Positions 1 to 8,642 of a stretch of DNA of 64,000 nt are shown here, piece after piece. A program made the position numbers and the translations under genes. The DNA is from Chrysogorgia sp. JL179-B06 (lineage: Eukaryota > Cnidaria > Anthozoa > Scleralcyonacea > Chrysogorgiidae). The notes below the pieces were generated by a model, which saw only the letters and a program-made list of their open reading frames with translations, made no database searches and was not told the DNA's origin. Each line of letters begins with the position of its first letter. Position 1 is the stretch's first letter. The DNA is taken from positions 297,001-361,000 of the forward strand of contig JAYKKM010000205.1 of assembly GCA_035772405.1 (NCBI GenBank), written 5' to 3'.

Positions 1-842
1 GCGCTCTACCATTGTTTCAATTCATGCGCGAAAAAAAAGCCACTAGATTGTGATTCTAGTGACGATGTTTAATAAATTTCAGCGAGAGAGCCACTAGAGT
101 TTAGTGGTAGTGTTAAATAGATTTCATATGCGAGAGTGCTCTACCTGCTATACGAATCAAGGTCACCTGTTGATGTTGCTAGCAACAACATTCCATTGCG
201 AATAGCAACCACGACTTTTCAAAAAAATGTTTTCACTTTTAAAAAATATTTTCACTTTTAAAAAATATTTTCACTTTGAAAAAATATTTTCATTTTAAAA
301 TATTTTTTTCAAAAAGTTGTGGTTGCTATTCGCAATGGAATGTTGTTGTTAGCAACACACCACATACAACCACCTGCTGTCGTGCGAGGTGGAGATAGCT
401 GACCACGAGAGAAGAATCGCGATGTTTGAAGAAGGGGTGAGGACCACCATGCTAAGACTGTCTAACTTTGAGCGTACACTATGATTGTACACTATAAATA
501 TCGTGAATAAAAAACTGTTGTGTGAATGGACTCGCGCGGTTGTTATGAAGCCACCTGCTAACATGCAAATTAGTCCACCCGCTCGCTATTTTCAGTGTTT
601 GTCGAACTTCTGAAATGATGGTCGTACACATATTTAGACGTTGTGATTCCTCCCGACAACAAGCCCAAGAAAGGCACGTACGGCGTCACAATCGCGACAA
701 TGCTCTCGACGTCTTTCTTTAATAGCGGGTCTTTTTGTAGTTCGTCATTTAGTTCGTCAGGATTTTCAATAGCGTTCAACCCATCCAGTAAGCTGGCGAA
801 TTTGCTGATTAACAAGTCGGTGAGAAAAGCGTTTGCGATTTC
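1..842. repeat. Left terminal inverted repeat of the large Polinton
   Basis: Bases 1-842 match the reverse complement of 17007-17848 almost exactly; the match stops inside the gene at 570-1088. Short hairpins built on CCACTAGA/TCTAGTG lie at about 39-61 and 90-108. The repeat also contains an internal inverted repeat with AT-rich tandem copies (175-357). Long, nearly identical terminal repeats are usual for Polintons, which are thought to replicate by protein priming from their ends. The near identity suggests recent insertion or gene conversion. Confidence 0.9.
175..357. repeat. Inverted repeat around AT-rich tandem copies inside the TIR (origin-like)
   Basis: Arms at about 175-227 and 302-357 are near-perfect reverse complements (core CATTCCATTGCGAATAGCAA). 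Between them lie about four copies of an 18-bp AT-rich unit close to AAAAATATTTTCACTTTT. The whole structure is repeated in the right TIR at about 17492-17674. An easily melted core flanked by a stem resembles viral replication origins, but that role is inference. Confidence 0.6.
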
Positions 843-1088
843 CATTCTCTTCAACTCATATTGACGCCATATCTTGTCGATAACCTTTGCGGACGCTTTT
901 TTAATATACGCTTCGGACTGACTCACCACACCATCGCCAGACAGTCTAATAAGCTCGGCTCTCCTAACGTCAATGTCGTCAGTGTCCACAGTTGAGGTAC
1001 TAGCGGCTTGAGTATCCTCAACTAATTCCTCAATCGTGGGGTTTTCCTCACTTTTGCGTTTTACCATCACGCTATTACTTATACCCAT
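570..1088 (-). CDS. Small Polinton membrane-associated protein, family C (172 aa)
   Basis: Function unknown. The N-terminal ~50 residues are polar and Ser/Thr-rich, the middle is a charged helical stretch, and the end has a hydrophobic segment (PYVPFLGLLSGGITT) that could be a membrane anchor. The compact Polinton carries a relative at 48791-49288, sharing the IPFLGLLSGG-type tail, the SEAYI/VRKA motif and the D/KPEE/DEL-K-L-DP pattern. The last ~90 codons lie inside the left TIR, so a truncated copy exists at the right end. It starts 4 bp after the ATPase stop. Because the compact element has no capsid genes, a role outside the virion is plausible (inference). Confidence 0.75.
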   Translation of the reverse strand: MGISNSVMVKRKSEENPTIEELVEDTQAASTSTVDTDDIDVRRAELIRLSGDGVVSQSEAYIKKASAKVIDKIWRQYELKRMEIANAFLTDLLISKFASLLDGLNAIENPDELNDELQKDPLLKKDVESIVAIVTPYVPFLGLLSGGITTSKYVYDHHFRSSTNTENSERVD

Positions 1089-1091
1089 ATT

Positions 1092-1691
1092 TTATTGCGG
1101 AATAACAACTTCGTGACTGTATGGATAGCGCAGTGAGATTTCAAGTCTAGCGTACTTATTATTTTTTAATGCAGTCACAATCGCCGACGATTTTTCTCTG
1201 CTAATGTCTCCAAGGTAATCATCAATAACAACCTTCATATCACTCTTACTCGGACAGTAAAAGCAAACGAGCTTACTAATATTTTCTCTGTACGGTTTTG
1301 CGATCGACGTCAGTTGTTGTGTGATGACAATAACGCTCAGCATAAAATGTCGCGCACTAAAAGCCAAGTTGACCAATTGACTAGTCCTATTCTTGACATC
1401 TTGAGAGCTCGCACAGTCGTCCAACACAATCAGAGTGTTAGTGCCTTTAAAAACATTTGTTACACACTTGAGAACAGCGTCGACACTGTCTTGCGCGCAG
1501 TCTATCGCTAACACGTCGGGGTCGCGCACATATTTCCAATCTTGGTACGCTTTGTTCCACTCGAAAGTAGGACAAATCAACACAATGTAGTCAAATTTAC
1601 TAAAGTACTCAGATTCCAATGTTTCCAGCAAATAATGCGTCTTACCACAAGCTGTCATACCAACAATTAACATATTAAACGGAGTCTCCAT
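1092..1691 (-). CDS. ATP: Packaging ATPase (A32/FtsK-HerA type)
   Basis: A 199-residue P-loop ATPase. Walker A is GMTACGKT near residues 11-18. Walker B is TLIVLDDC, preceded by hydrophobic residues, and is followed by a polar VITQQ segment matching the sensor position of A32-like enzymes. Length and layout fit the small Polinton/virophage/poxvirus A32 family that pumps DNA into capsids. It sits directly downstream of the candidate major capsid gene on the same strand with a 15-bp gap, the usual neighbourhood. The ATG at 1691 is the first in frame and places Walker A close to the N terminus, as expected. Confidence 0.88.
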   Translation of the reverse strand: METPFNMLIVGMTACGKTHYLLETLESEYFSKFDYIVLICPTFEWNKAYQDWKYVRDPDVLAIDCAQDSVDAVLKCVTNVFKGTNTLIVLDDCASSQDVKNRTSQLVNLAFSARHFMLSVIVITQQLTSIAKPYRENISKLVCFYCPSKSDMKVVIDDYLGDISREKSSAIVTALKNNKYARLEISLRYPYSHEVVIPQ

Positions 1692-1706
1692 TAACTCACG
1701 TTTGAT

Positions 1707-2945
1707 TTAATACTGGATTGATTGCAGCCCATTGTTCATGAAGTTGACCAACCCATCACTTATCACAAACACCCTGCACATAACATTCGCAGTCGTCGCT
1801 TTCTTAGTGATTTCAAGAAGCACGCCAGATTGTGTGTTCACAATTTTTTTACCAGTGGCGACGTTGTAATTATCTTGAACGCTCCTCAAGTCGATGACCA
1901 ACGCGAAGCCATCTTTATAGAACTTCTGTATGGTCATGAACTGAGCGTGCTCTTCACCCAACCCAAACAATCGTTTCGCTTCTGCATAGAACTTCGACTT
2001 TGGGATGCCTTGTGAGTACACACTATTTGGCACACCTTCAATTGTGACTCTAACACTATCAATATTTGGGTAAAGAAACTCCTCACTGTCTGTTCGCACC
2101 TTATTTGTGAATAGCAACACAATTGCCTTCATGCTTTTTCTTGGAAGATTAATGTTTTCATTCACAATGGTCGTACCTTTGTCCCATTCGGTGGTTTTCA
2201 TCAACGTGATGTGCTCATATGACAAACTACGACCACTTGCGTAACCCGACGCTATCTCATCAGCGAGCTCCTGGTTATCGATCGTCTCATACTCAAGCTC
2301 GAGGTTCTCCAGAGTGTATCCACCCACAGCGCTACCAGATTGCGCCACCATGATGTCTGTGGCCTTCGGAAGTGTGATGACATACTGCAAGTTGTTGTTC
2401 ATGCTAAAAGGAGCGTACAACCCGTGGTCATTCATGATTTTACCAAGCTTAATCCGCTGCTTCGTCCCAATCACACCAAACATTAACGCGTCACTAACTT
2501 TAGCAACGTTCCCACTCGTCGCACCACTGTCATCCTTAGAAATTAGCTTTCTCAAGTTCTCACCACCAACACCATAATCAATCATTTGGTCTCGCGCAGT
2601 GACACTCTCCCAAAGGTCGCGATAGACACCAGTGTAATTTTCCCCATTGTTGTCATACACAGTTTCCCCAGCTAGTCTCACAACAAGTTTCTCAACCAAC
2701 AACTTGCTAACGTTATTCAAGAACCAGCTTTTAACGTTCGCGTTCTTAAAGTCGAACACTAGACCCAACGATCCAGGCACCAAACAGCTACTAACCTTGA
2801 GCTTCGGAATGTCAATGTAGAGTTCCTCGCCAGGACTGACCTTATTAGGGTTCAACGTGATCACATGCTGTGTTCTCACCCCTTTTATGCCACCCATGGT
2901 CGCTCGTCTAAAACCAGGGCTCAACTCTGCTGACGTGACGTTCAT
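1707..2945 (-). CDS. Candidate major capsid protein (double jelly-roll, Polinton PY type)
   Basis: 412 residues, rich in beta-forming segments, with no signal peptide or membrane segment. Position next to the packaging ATPase, size and overall character (for example IDSVRVTIEGVPNSVYSQG and FYKDGFALVIDLRS) fit the Polinton PY protein, which structure-based studies equate with a double jelly-roll major capsid protein. This assignment rests on context and general resemblance, not on an alignment. A structure prediction showing two eight-stranded jelly rolls would confirm it. The gene is intact, starts at an ATG and is 15 bp upstream of the ATPase. Confidence 0.72.
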   Translation of the reverse strand: MNVTSAELSPGFRRATMGGIKGVRTQHVITLNPNKVSPGEELYIDIPKLKVSSCLVPGSLGLVFDFKNANVKSWFLNNVSKLLVEKLVVRLAGETVYDNNGENYTGVYRDLWESVTARDQMIDYGVGGENLRKLISKDDSGATSGNVAKVSDALMFGVIGTKQRIKLGKIMNDHGLYAPFSMNNNLQYVITLPKATDIMVAQSGSAVGGYTLENLELEYETIDNQELADEIASGYASGRSLSYEHITLMKTTEWDKGTTIVNENINLPRKSMKAIVLLFTNKVRTDSEEFLYPNIDSVRVTIEGVPNSVYSQGIPKSKFYAEAKRLFGLGEEHAQFMTIQKFYKDGFALVIDLRSVQDNYNVATGKKIVNTQSGVLLEITKKATTANVMCRVFVISDGLVNFMNNGLQSIQY

Positions 2946-2967
2946 ATACTTTACATATGTTTTATCG

Positions 2968-4311
2968 CTACCGTTTTAGCTTGTAATAATCATAAGCAAA
3001 CCACGCAAGTACCACCGCGAGTACCCACAGATTTTGAGCCAACCATGCGAGACCCTTCGCACCCAACGTCAACATATTGTAAACTAAATTAGCCAACCCA
3101 ACAGCCCATGGACCCATCTTCGTTATCGCGTTCTTAACAGCCTGTGCGAATGACCTCGTAGCCATAGCACCCCTCATAACAGCGGACCTCCCAGCGATAA
3201 TAATTGTTGTTATAATTCCAGCCATTGAAATTGCTACAGCACTCAACCCAACCATATTTTCCTTAGCCCATTTCTTAAACTTCTGCAACCTGTCAATGTC
3301 GACTTCCTGCTGCTCTCTAACTTCTTCAAGCTCACGCTGTGCCAAGGTTTTGTCTCTAGCCTGCTCAAGTCCTCCCACTCTTTCATACGCAGCGGAGTAG
3401 TCTCCCTCTTCGTCACTCGTGAGACCACTTTGGTTAGCTTTTCTATCAAGCTCCGCCAATTCCTCATTCTTTCCATCTATCGTTTCTTGAAAGTGGTCTG
3501 CCTGCGCTTGAAGTGCACCATCGTCACCTATTCTCGATTCACGCAACACGCTATCGCTTGGGTTAAGCACACCACTCAGCTCGCGGTTCTCGATTGGTGT
3601 TAATCCAGGTGTGTCGTCGTGTTCCGTGTGCGTGGTGTCCAACAACGGCATACTCCTCGCAGTTTTCCTACGGTCTTTCAAGTTGGCTAGGATTTTACGT
3701 ATAAGGGTTTTAAATTGGTTAACTGAGCGTTGTGCGATATTAGCGTCGTTGTACTGCAGAGCACCACCTTCTCCACGTTTGAGAACTATTTGCTTTTTAC
3801 CAAAATCGTTACTATTAAGCCTAGGTCTGAATAACACATTGTTACTCTTGTTTGTTGACGTTCTGTGTAGCAGCGCTAACACGTCGGGGTCATGATTGTT
3901 AAGTTTGAATTGCATCCCAGTTTCATCACTAATGAATTTTTCTAAGCTTATCAAAATTTGGTTCTCAGGATTCGATGGCAAATCGTCGACACCAAACGTT
4001 GGGACTTCTGTGTTGGTGCCCCCCCTTATTGTCACCGTCTTACCATCGTCAGTGTCGATAAATGACGTCTCTTTTTTCCCACCTTGCCTCCTAGCTAGCT
4101 CACTTCTTATTTTTTTTGCGTCGTCGCGATAGTTGTCATAATTAACACGAACGTCTCTCGGCATCTCACTCGTGTTGTGCTCGAGGGTTGTCTTGCTGAG
4201 CCACTCATTAGTCTTGGTGAGCTCTCCTTCTAGTTGCTCATCACTCATGTCTTTGTACTTATCGAGGTCCTCCATCTTGATCTCGTCGTAATCTCCCCCA
4301 CCTTCAGCCAT
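2968..4311 (-). CDS. Polinton virion/membrane protein, long paralogue (447 aa)
   Basis: Function unknown. It has an acidic N terminus, a central charged region with a conserved block LTPIENREL-x3-LNP, then a coiled-coil-like stretch with REQQEVDIDRLQKFKKW. The C-terminal ~100 residues hold two to three hydrophobic segments (AISMAGIITTIIIAG, ending LWVLAVVLAWFAYDYY). It is a tandem paralogue of the next gene upstream (4370-5320), sharing its first residues, the central block and the entire hydrophobic tail. About 110 residues near positions 85-200 are absent from the shorter copy. Proteins with this tail recur, as far as I recall, in cnidarian Polintons; a membrane-active virion component is a guess. 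Confidence 0.8.
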   Translation of the reverse strand: MAEGGGDYDEIKMEDLDKYKDMSDEQLEGELTKTNEWLSKTTLEHNTSEMPRDVRVNYDNYRDDAKKIRSELARRQGGKKETSFIDTDDGKTVTIRGGTNTEVPTFGVDDLPSNPENQILISLEKFISDETGMQFKLNNHDPDVLALLHRTSTNKSNNVLFRPRLNSNDFGKKQIVLKRGEGGALQYNDANIAQRSVNQFKTLIRKILANLKDRRKTARSMPLLDTTHTEHDDTPGLTPIENRELSGVLNPSDSVLRESRIGDDGALQAQADHFQETIDGKNEELAELDRKANQSGLTSDEEGDYSAAYERVGGLEQARDKTLAQRELEEVREQQEVDIDRLQKFKKWAKENMVGLSAVAISMAGIITTIIIAGRSAVMRGAMATRSFAQAVKNAITKMGPWAVGLANLVYNMLTLGAKGLAWLAQNLWVLAVVLAWFAYDYYKLKR

Positions 4312-4369
4312 ATTACATTAGCTCACATTTTGAGCGTCACTTTCCGGCGTCCATAAGTCACGTTTGCTT

Positions 4370-5320
4370 TTAATTTAGATAATTGTACGCAAGCCACGCG
4401 AATGTCACCGCAAACACCCACAGATTTTGAGCTAACCAGGCAAGACCCTTCGCACCTACCACCAGCGCGTCATAAACTAAGTTCGCCAATCCAACAGCCC
4501 ATGGACCCATCTTCGCTATCGCATTTTTAACAGCCTGTGCAAACGACCTCGTGACCATAGCGCCTCTCATAACATTAGACCTCCCAGCGATAATAATGGT
4601 TGTTATAATTGCAGCTATTGCAATCGCTAAAGCGCTAGACCCAACCATATTTTCTCTAACCCATTTCTTGAACTTCTGCAACCTGTCAATGTCGACTTCC
4701 TGCTGCTCTCTAACTTCCTCCATTTCTCGCTGTTCAATAACCATGTCTCTAGCCCGTCTAAGTCCAACCATTCTCTCAGCTAGATCGATGAACTCTTCGT
4801 TCTCTGCGATCGTGAGGTCCTCTCTGTCAAGCTCCGCTATTCTTTTGCTCGCTTCGTTTATCAAGTCTTGAAAATGGTCTGCTTGTATTTGCAATGTGCC
4901 AGTGTCGCCTACTCTCAACTCAGACATCACATTCTCACCTGGATTGAGCATGCTATTCAGCTCGCGGTTCTCGATTGGTGTTAGTCCAGGTATGTCGACG
5001 TACTCTGCGTGTGTGGTGTCTAACAATGGCGCACTCCCCGCAACGTCTTCACGATCTCTTACGATGTCATTAACCCGCGTTGTAATATCGTTAAAATCCT
5101 TCTTCATGCGTTGACGAAATCTTACATCACGTTCACGCCTCAGTCCACTCTCCACTCTAATTAGTTTAATTTTCTCATCGACTGTGACGTTTGGGTTGTC
5201 CCGAGCTAGTCTGCGATCTTGAGTGGCTTTTTCGAGACTATACTTTAGTTCATCGTCAGTGACATCTTTGTACTCGTCAGATCTCTCCACCTCAAGGTCG
5301 TCGAAGCCGCCTTCAGCCAT
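4370..5320 (-). CDS. Polinton virion/membrane protein, short paralogue (316 aa)
   Basis: Tandem paralogue of 2968-4311. Shared features are the MAEGG start with an acidic N terminus, SAPLLDTTHAEY-type and LTPIENREL blocks, the REQQEVDIDRLQKFKKW helix, and a C-terminal membrane region ending LAWLAQNLWVFAVTFAW. The DNA just upstream of both ATGs is nearly the same (GTGAGCTAATGTAAT then ATGGCTGAAGG), so the duplication included the promoter region. Function is unknown. It lies between the integrase and the long copy, 6 bp downstream of the integrase stop. Confidence 0.8.
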   Translation of the reverse strand: MAEGGFDDLEVERSDEYKDVTDDELKYSLEKATQDRRLARDNPNVTVDEKIKLIRVESGLRRERDVRFRQRMKKDFNDITTRVNDIVRDREDVAGSAPLLDTTHAEYVDIPGLTPIENRELNSMLNPGENVMSELRVGDTGTLQIQADHFQDLINEASKRIAELDREDLTIAENEEFIDLAERMVGLRRARDMVIEQREMEEVREQQEVDIDRLQKFKKWVRENMVGSSALAIAIAAIITTIIIAGRSNVMRGAMVTRSFAQAVKNAIAKMGPWAVGLANLVYDALVVGAKGLAWLAQNLWVFAVTFAWLAYNYLN

Positions 5321-5326
5321 ATTACA

Positions 5327-6430
5327 TTAGCTCACGTTTTGAATGTCGCTTTCTGGTATCCACGAATTATGTTTGCTCTCGTAACCCAACCATTTAACCA
5401 GCGCCATCTTCTCTCCTCTAACTTTCTTTCTTTTCAACACCTTTTCAACTCTGTACACGTCATCACCAGGTTTCTTATTAACCAGCGATAATTCCTGTTC
5501 GTAAAATTTACCAATAATCTGTTCACCACTTATGTCCTCAATTTCATACACATTCGGATCACCACGAATAACTTTCACCACTTTAAACAGCTCCTCAGTG
5601 AAGTTGGCTTCATAGCCTTTTGTGAACACACTCTTGTATTTACTAATTCTCACTGACTCACCAACTCTAAACTTTGGTAATGGGTTGTCTGCAAATTGGT
5701 GACCAAACAAAGTGGTCCACACTTCACCCTCATTTGACTTATTGACATCCTTCGGCTTCATCATAATGCTTCGATTCACATTGCTATTATAATTGCTCAC
5801 AAACTGGTCGAGAACGTCAATCCATTTGTACGTTCCACGGGTGTAAAAGTACTTCCACATAATGCTCTTGAGACTTCTATTAAAACGCTCGACAACAGCG
5901 GCCTTTTTATCACTCTTAGTGCTGAAATATTCAACACCATGTTTTCTCAGCAAACTTTTCACACCAACGTTGTAGAACTCAAGTCCATCGTCAAATTGCG
6001 CTAACTTAGGTGTGGCCCCAAACCGATCTTTGAAGTCGTTCAACAATTTTCCAACAGCCTTAGTCATGTTCTTGGTGTCTTTTCTATAAACTGCAATGCC
6101 AAAAGCGTATCTACTCAATATCTCAATGCCTGTCAGTATCCAATAATAACCACCATTCTGTTTTGAGTACTTACTCATGTCCACTAAGTCCATTTGGAGC
6201 TCTTCACCAAGAAATCCGACGAGGGTAGCACGGAATTTATGCCTTCTCACAATGGGTTTGTACCTAGTGTAGGTGTCCTGCGCTGTCAACCATTCTTTCA
6301 CTGTTTTTCTAGTTACTTTCAATCCGTCCCCCAATGCGCTTTGATACAACCTCTCCGCACCACTGAACCCTGTCTTAGGATTATAGTAAATGTCTCTCAA
6401 CCCCTGCTCTGTTTCCACACCAAGCTCCAT
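5327..6430 (-). CDS. INT: Retrovirus-like DDE integrase with C-terminal chromodomain
   Basis: 367 residues from the ATG at 6430; a longer frame would need a GTG at 6439. The catalytic core shows the three acidic positions: Asp in QMDLVDM (near 79-82), Asp in QFDDGLEF (near 146) and Glu in AVVERFNRS (near 178-180), a D...D-x~33-E layout. Residues ~318-365 form a chromodomain (VEKVLKRKKVRG...VKWLGYESKHNSWIPE). The reaction is 3'-end cutting and strand transfer of element DNA into the host genome, giving 6-bp target duplications. The chromodomain may steer integration to marked chromatin. It starts 5 bp after the stop of the preceding gene. Confidence 0.93.
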   Translation of the reverse strand: MELGVETEQGLRDIYYNPKTGFSGAERLYQSALGDGLKVTRKTVKEWLTAQDTYTRYKPIVRRHKFRATLVGFLGEELQMDLVDMSKYSKQNGGYYWILTGIEILSRYAFGIAVYRKDTKNMTKAVGKLLNDFKDRFGATPKLAQFDDGLEFYNVGVKSLLRKHGVEYFSTKSDKKAAVVERFNRSLKSIMWKYFYTRGTYKWIDVLDQFVSNYNSNVNRSIMMKPKDVNKSNEGEVWTTLFGHQFADNPLPKFRVGESVRISKYKSVFTKGYEANFTEELFKVVKVIRGDPNVYEIEDISGEQIIGKFYEQELSLVNKKPGDDVYRVEKVLKRKKVRGEKMALVKWLGYESKHNSWIPESDIQNVS

Positions 6431-6435
6431 ATAAT

Positions 6436-7137
6436 TCACACAATATACAGTTCCAATAACACCGCGCCAATTTTGAGATCGTTGTTATTTGGTTTGACGC
6501 GAAACGTCATACTTGAGTAAACACCTTTTTTAATGCCCACCTTTGACTCAATATCCACATGGCGTTGCACTGACCCTTTCAATGACTGTTCGGTAGGTAT
6601 TGGCAACGTTGTGATCACATCGCTACGCTTCCCATCAATACCCACATTGCTATCCGTCTCAACAACGTCACACGAAACTTCTATGTACTTCAGACCTCTA
6701 TACATGTCGACCTCGTTCGGGCTAGTGTGCCACTGTGAGTCATTCTGAATCACCTCACCCTTCGCGAAACCAAGTAGAGGCCCAATGGTGTCTAACACAG
6801 CTGAACTACTAACCTTGACCCTACATTTGCCTGTGGGCACTAGTTTCTCTATCTCAAGATCCACCTTAAGCTCGCTAGACTCGTGTTTCAAGACTTTGAC
6901 CAATGCGTCGAAGCTAAAGTACCCTTCACCCACTTTAATCTTTTTAAAAGAGCCTGCCCTAGAGCTATCCAGCGTGAAGACCTGAATGCTGTCGTCGTTT
7001 GTTGTGTTATGGTAGTCCCAAAACACAGTGGCTGTCTTGACCACAATGTACGGGGTATCGTGTATGACCATCATCGCGTTGTCAAAGGGCACAACTTTTT
7101 CCGCACCTTCAATGAGTACTGTCAACTTTCGCGTCAT
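6436..7137 (-). CDS. Candidate minor capsid (penton-like) protein
   Basis: 233 residues if started at the ATG at 7137 (MTRKLTVLIEG); another ATG lies at 7146, and the frame is open further upstream to 7269 over the divergent gene. The protein is beta-rich with no membrane segment. It contains a block GEGYFSFDALVKVLKH followed by a conserved-looking GKCRVKVSS strand and a C-terminal run of strands ending VLLELYIV. Position between the integrase and the divergent gene, and the size, fit the single jelly-roll minor capsid protein of Polintons (PX), but this is inferred from context. Structure prediction would decide. Confidence 0.55.
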   Translation of the reverse strand: MTRKLTVLIEGAEKVVPFDNAMMVIHDTPYIVVKTATVFWDYHNTTNDDSIQVFTLDSSRAGSFKKIKVGEGYFSFDALVKVLKHESSELKVDLEIEKLVPTGKCRVKVSSSAVLDTIGPLLGFAKGEVIQNDSQWHTSPNEVDMYRGLKYIEVSCDVVETDSNVGIDGKRSDVITTLPIPTEQSLKGSVQRHVDIESKVGIKKGVYSSMTFRVKPNNNDLKIGAVLLELYIV

Positions 7138-7158
7138 GTATAACATACAGTATATTAT
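7138..7158. promoter_or_regulatory. Divergent promoter region between the leftward and rightward blocks
   Basis: Only about 20 bp separate the two divergent coding frames if the rightward gene starts at 7159, or ~70 bp if it starts at the in-frame ATG 7207. The gap holds ACAGTATATTATATG, which reads as a TATA-like element on both strands. Such close spacing implies very short leaders, with the promoter possibly inside the coding frames. Confidence 0.4.
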
Positions 7159-8640
7159 ATGCAGAGAGCCCTTCGTGAGTACTATGGAAAGTATTACGAA
7201 CGTGCGATGGCTAACACGTCGAAGGCCACACACGACGCAAAGGCAGACCTCATCAAAAAGTACCCCCACGCTACTCTAAGCAAATTTGAGTTCTATCCAA
7301 ATATTTCACAAGATGGTAAAATCACAAGTGTCGATGTGTATTTCAGAAACAACGACATCCTCAGCACAGACATAACCAGCACAACCTTCAAAAATGATAA
7401 AAACATGTGGAAGTGGCTGCACAATAGTAAGTTCCCAATAATATGGCAAGGTGGTGGAACTATCCAACCACTACCAAAAGGTCATAAGAACCACTGGGGG
7501 CTTTGGGACGGCTACCCAACGGAAAATGTGTTAAATTATCCAGTGAATAATTTCAAAGTTTTTGTTAACCAAAGTAGCTACTTCATGTCAAAGCTACCAA
7601 CCTTGCGAGTCACCACGTCAAAGACAAAATCAGAGTGGGATGACAGTGAGTCTTACTATCGCGTTGTGTTTGCGACGTATTGTGCGAGTTTCTGTTGTGG
7701 GGTGTCACTGCAACATTTGTCAGTGTCACAAGAAGTTCACCCTGTGGTCACAAGTGTGATGAGATTTCATGTGTACTTCACCATTAGAAGACTTCTCAGA
7801 AGAATGGAGGGTGGTGAGACCATGAAATCAATAAGTAGAGAATTCAACGCTTCCGAATTGTATGGCAAGATTTCTAAGATCCCCAGAAAACACTACTACC
7901 AGAATAAAGTCCTGAGCGATGGCACTTTAGGCGAATCCAGAGTGTTCACACTCAACGACGTTCAGAACGATTACAAACGATATGTCGCGCGATTGTCAGA
8001 CGGCTTTACCAACATTGGACTGCAATATCTAAACCAAAGCATAGAGTCCTTTGTGTACTCCACACTTGGTGCGCAAGCGAGAACACGTGTATCAGTCGTT
8101 GGTGGTTCTGCAGGAAGTCTAGAAACCCAACAAGAATTCCGCAAGTTGTTTTCTGACAGTGTTATCAACTACGACGTATCAACATGGATCCTCAACATGA
8201 ATAAATCGATTAGAGACACCAACGTTGTCCAAAATCTCGCAGTGTCGCCAAGTACGTGGTTAATGCCGAGTAACCTAGTGATTCTCAAGAATAAAATCGC
8301 TGGGTACAACAACTTATTAAAGATTGCCACAGAGTCTATGAAATTTGGGGTGAACACTAGCTTGAATGCAACAACACCAACAATTACGGCTAAAAAAGTC
8401 CACCAAGAAAATGTGGTGACTCACTCATTAGTAGCACCAACGACCGTGAAGAAAAAAGCTCACCAAGAAAGTGTGGTGGTACCAACGACTGTGGCTAAAA
8501 AAGTCTACCAAAAAAGTGCGGCGCCACTTCCCATGAGAGAGGCACTTCCCACAAGTAAGTCAGACACGACAACGCTGGCGATAGTGTTAGGGTTCTCAGC
8601 GGTATCTGGCTATCTGCTAACCAAATACACCTTGAAGTAG
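7159..8640 (+). CDS. Large tail-anchored Polinton protein of unknown function (493 aa)
   Basis: Unassigned. The N-terminal ~110 residues are Lys/Tyr/Trp-rich. A hydrophobic helical block around residues 165-215 includes HPVVTSVMRFHVYFTIRR, a motif I recall from other Polinton proteins but cannot verify here. Near residues 410-455 there are three imperfect repeats of KKVHQENVV / KKAHQESVV / KKVYQKSA, then a short linker and a C-terminal membrane anchor (LAIVLGFSAVSGYLL). The start may be 7159 or the ATG at 7207 (MANTSK). It begins the rightward gene block and ends 2 bp before the fibre-like gene. I looked for an adenain-like His/Asp/Cys protease signature and did not find one. Confidence 0.75.
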   Translation: MQRALREYYGKYYERAMANTSKATHDAKADLIKKYPHATLSKFEFYPNISQDGKITSVDVYFRNNDILSTDITSTTFKNDKNMWKWLHNSKFPIIWQGGGTIQPLPKGHKNHWGLWDGYPTENVLNYPVNNFKVFVNQSSYFMSKLPTLRVTTSKTKSEWDDSESYYRVVFATYCASFCCGVSLQHLSVSQEVHPVVTSVMRFHVYFTIRRLLRRMEGGETMKSISREFNASELYGKISKIPRKHYYQNKVLSDGTLGESRVFTLNDVQNDYKRYVARLSDGFTNIGLQYLNQSIESFVYSTLGAQARTRVSVVGGSAGSLETQQEFRKLFSDSVINYDVSTWILNMNKSIRDTNVVQNLAVSPSTWLMPSNLVILKNKIAGYNNLLKIATESMKFGVNTSLNATTPTITAKKVHQENVVTHSLVAPTTVKKKAHQESVVVPTTVAKKVYQKSAAPLPMREALPTSKSDTTTLAIVLGFSAVSGYLLTKYTLK

Positions 8641-8642
8641 TA

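Noticed and set aside
349..564. 71-aa frame in the left TIR (and its copy at 17284-17499)
   Set aside because: Present in both TIRs only because of the repeat; no start context, no relative in the compact element, composition of chance ORFs.
7664..7740. ATYCASFCCGVSLQH region as the Cys box of an adenain-like protease
   Set aside because: Order and spacing of Cys, His and Asp do not match the family; no second motif found.
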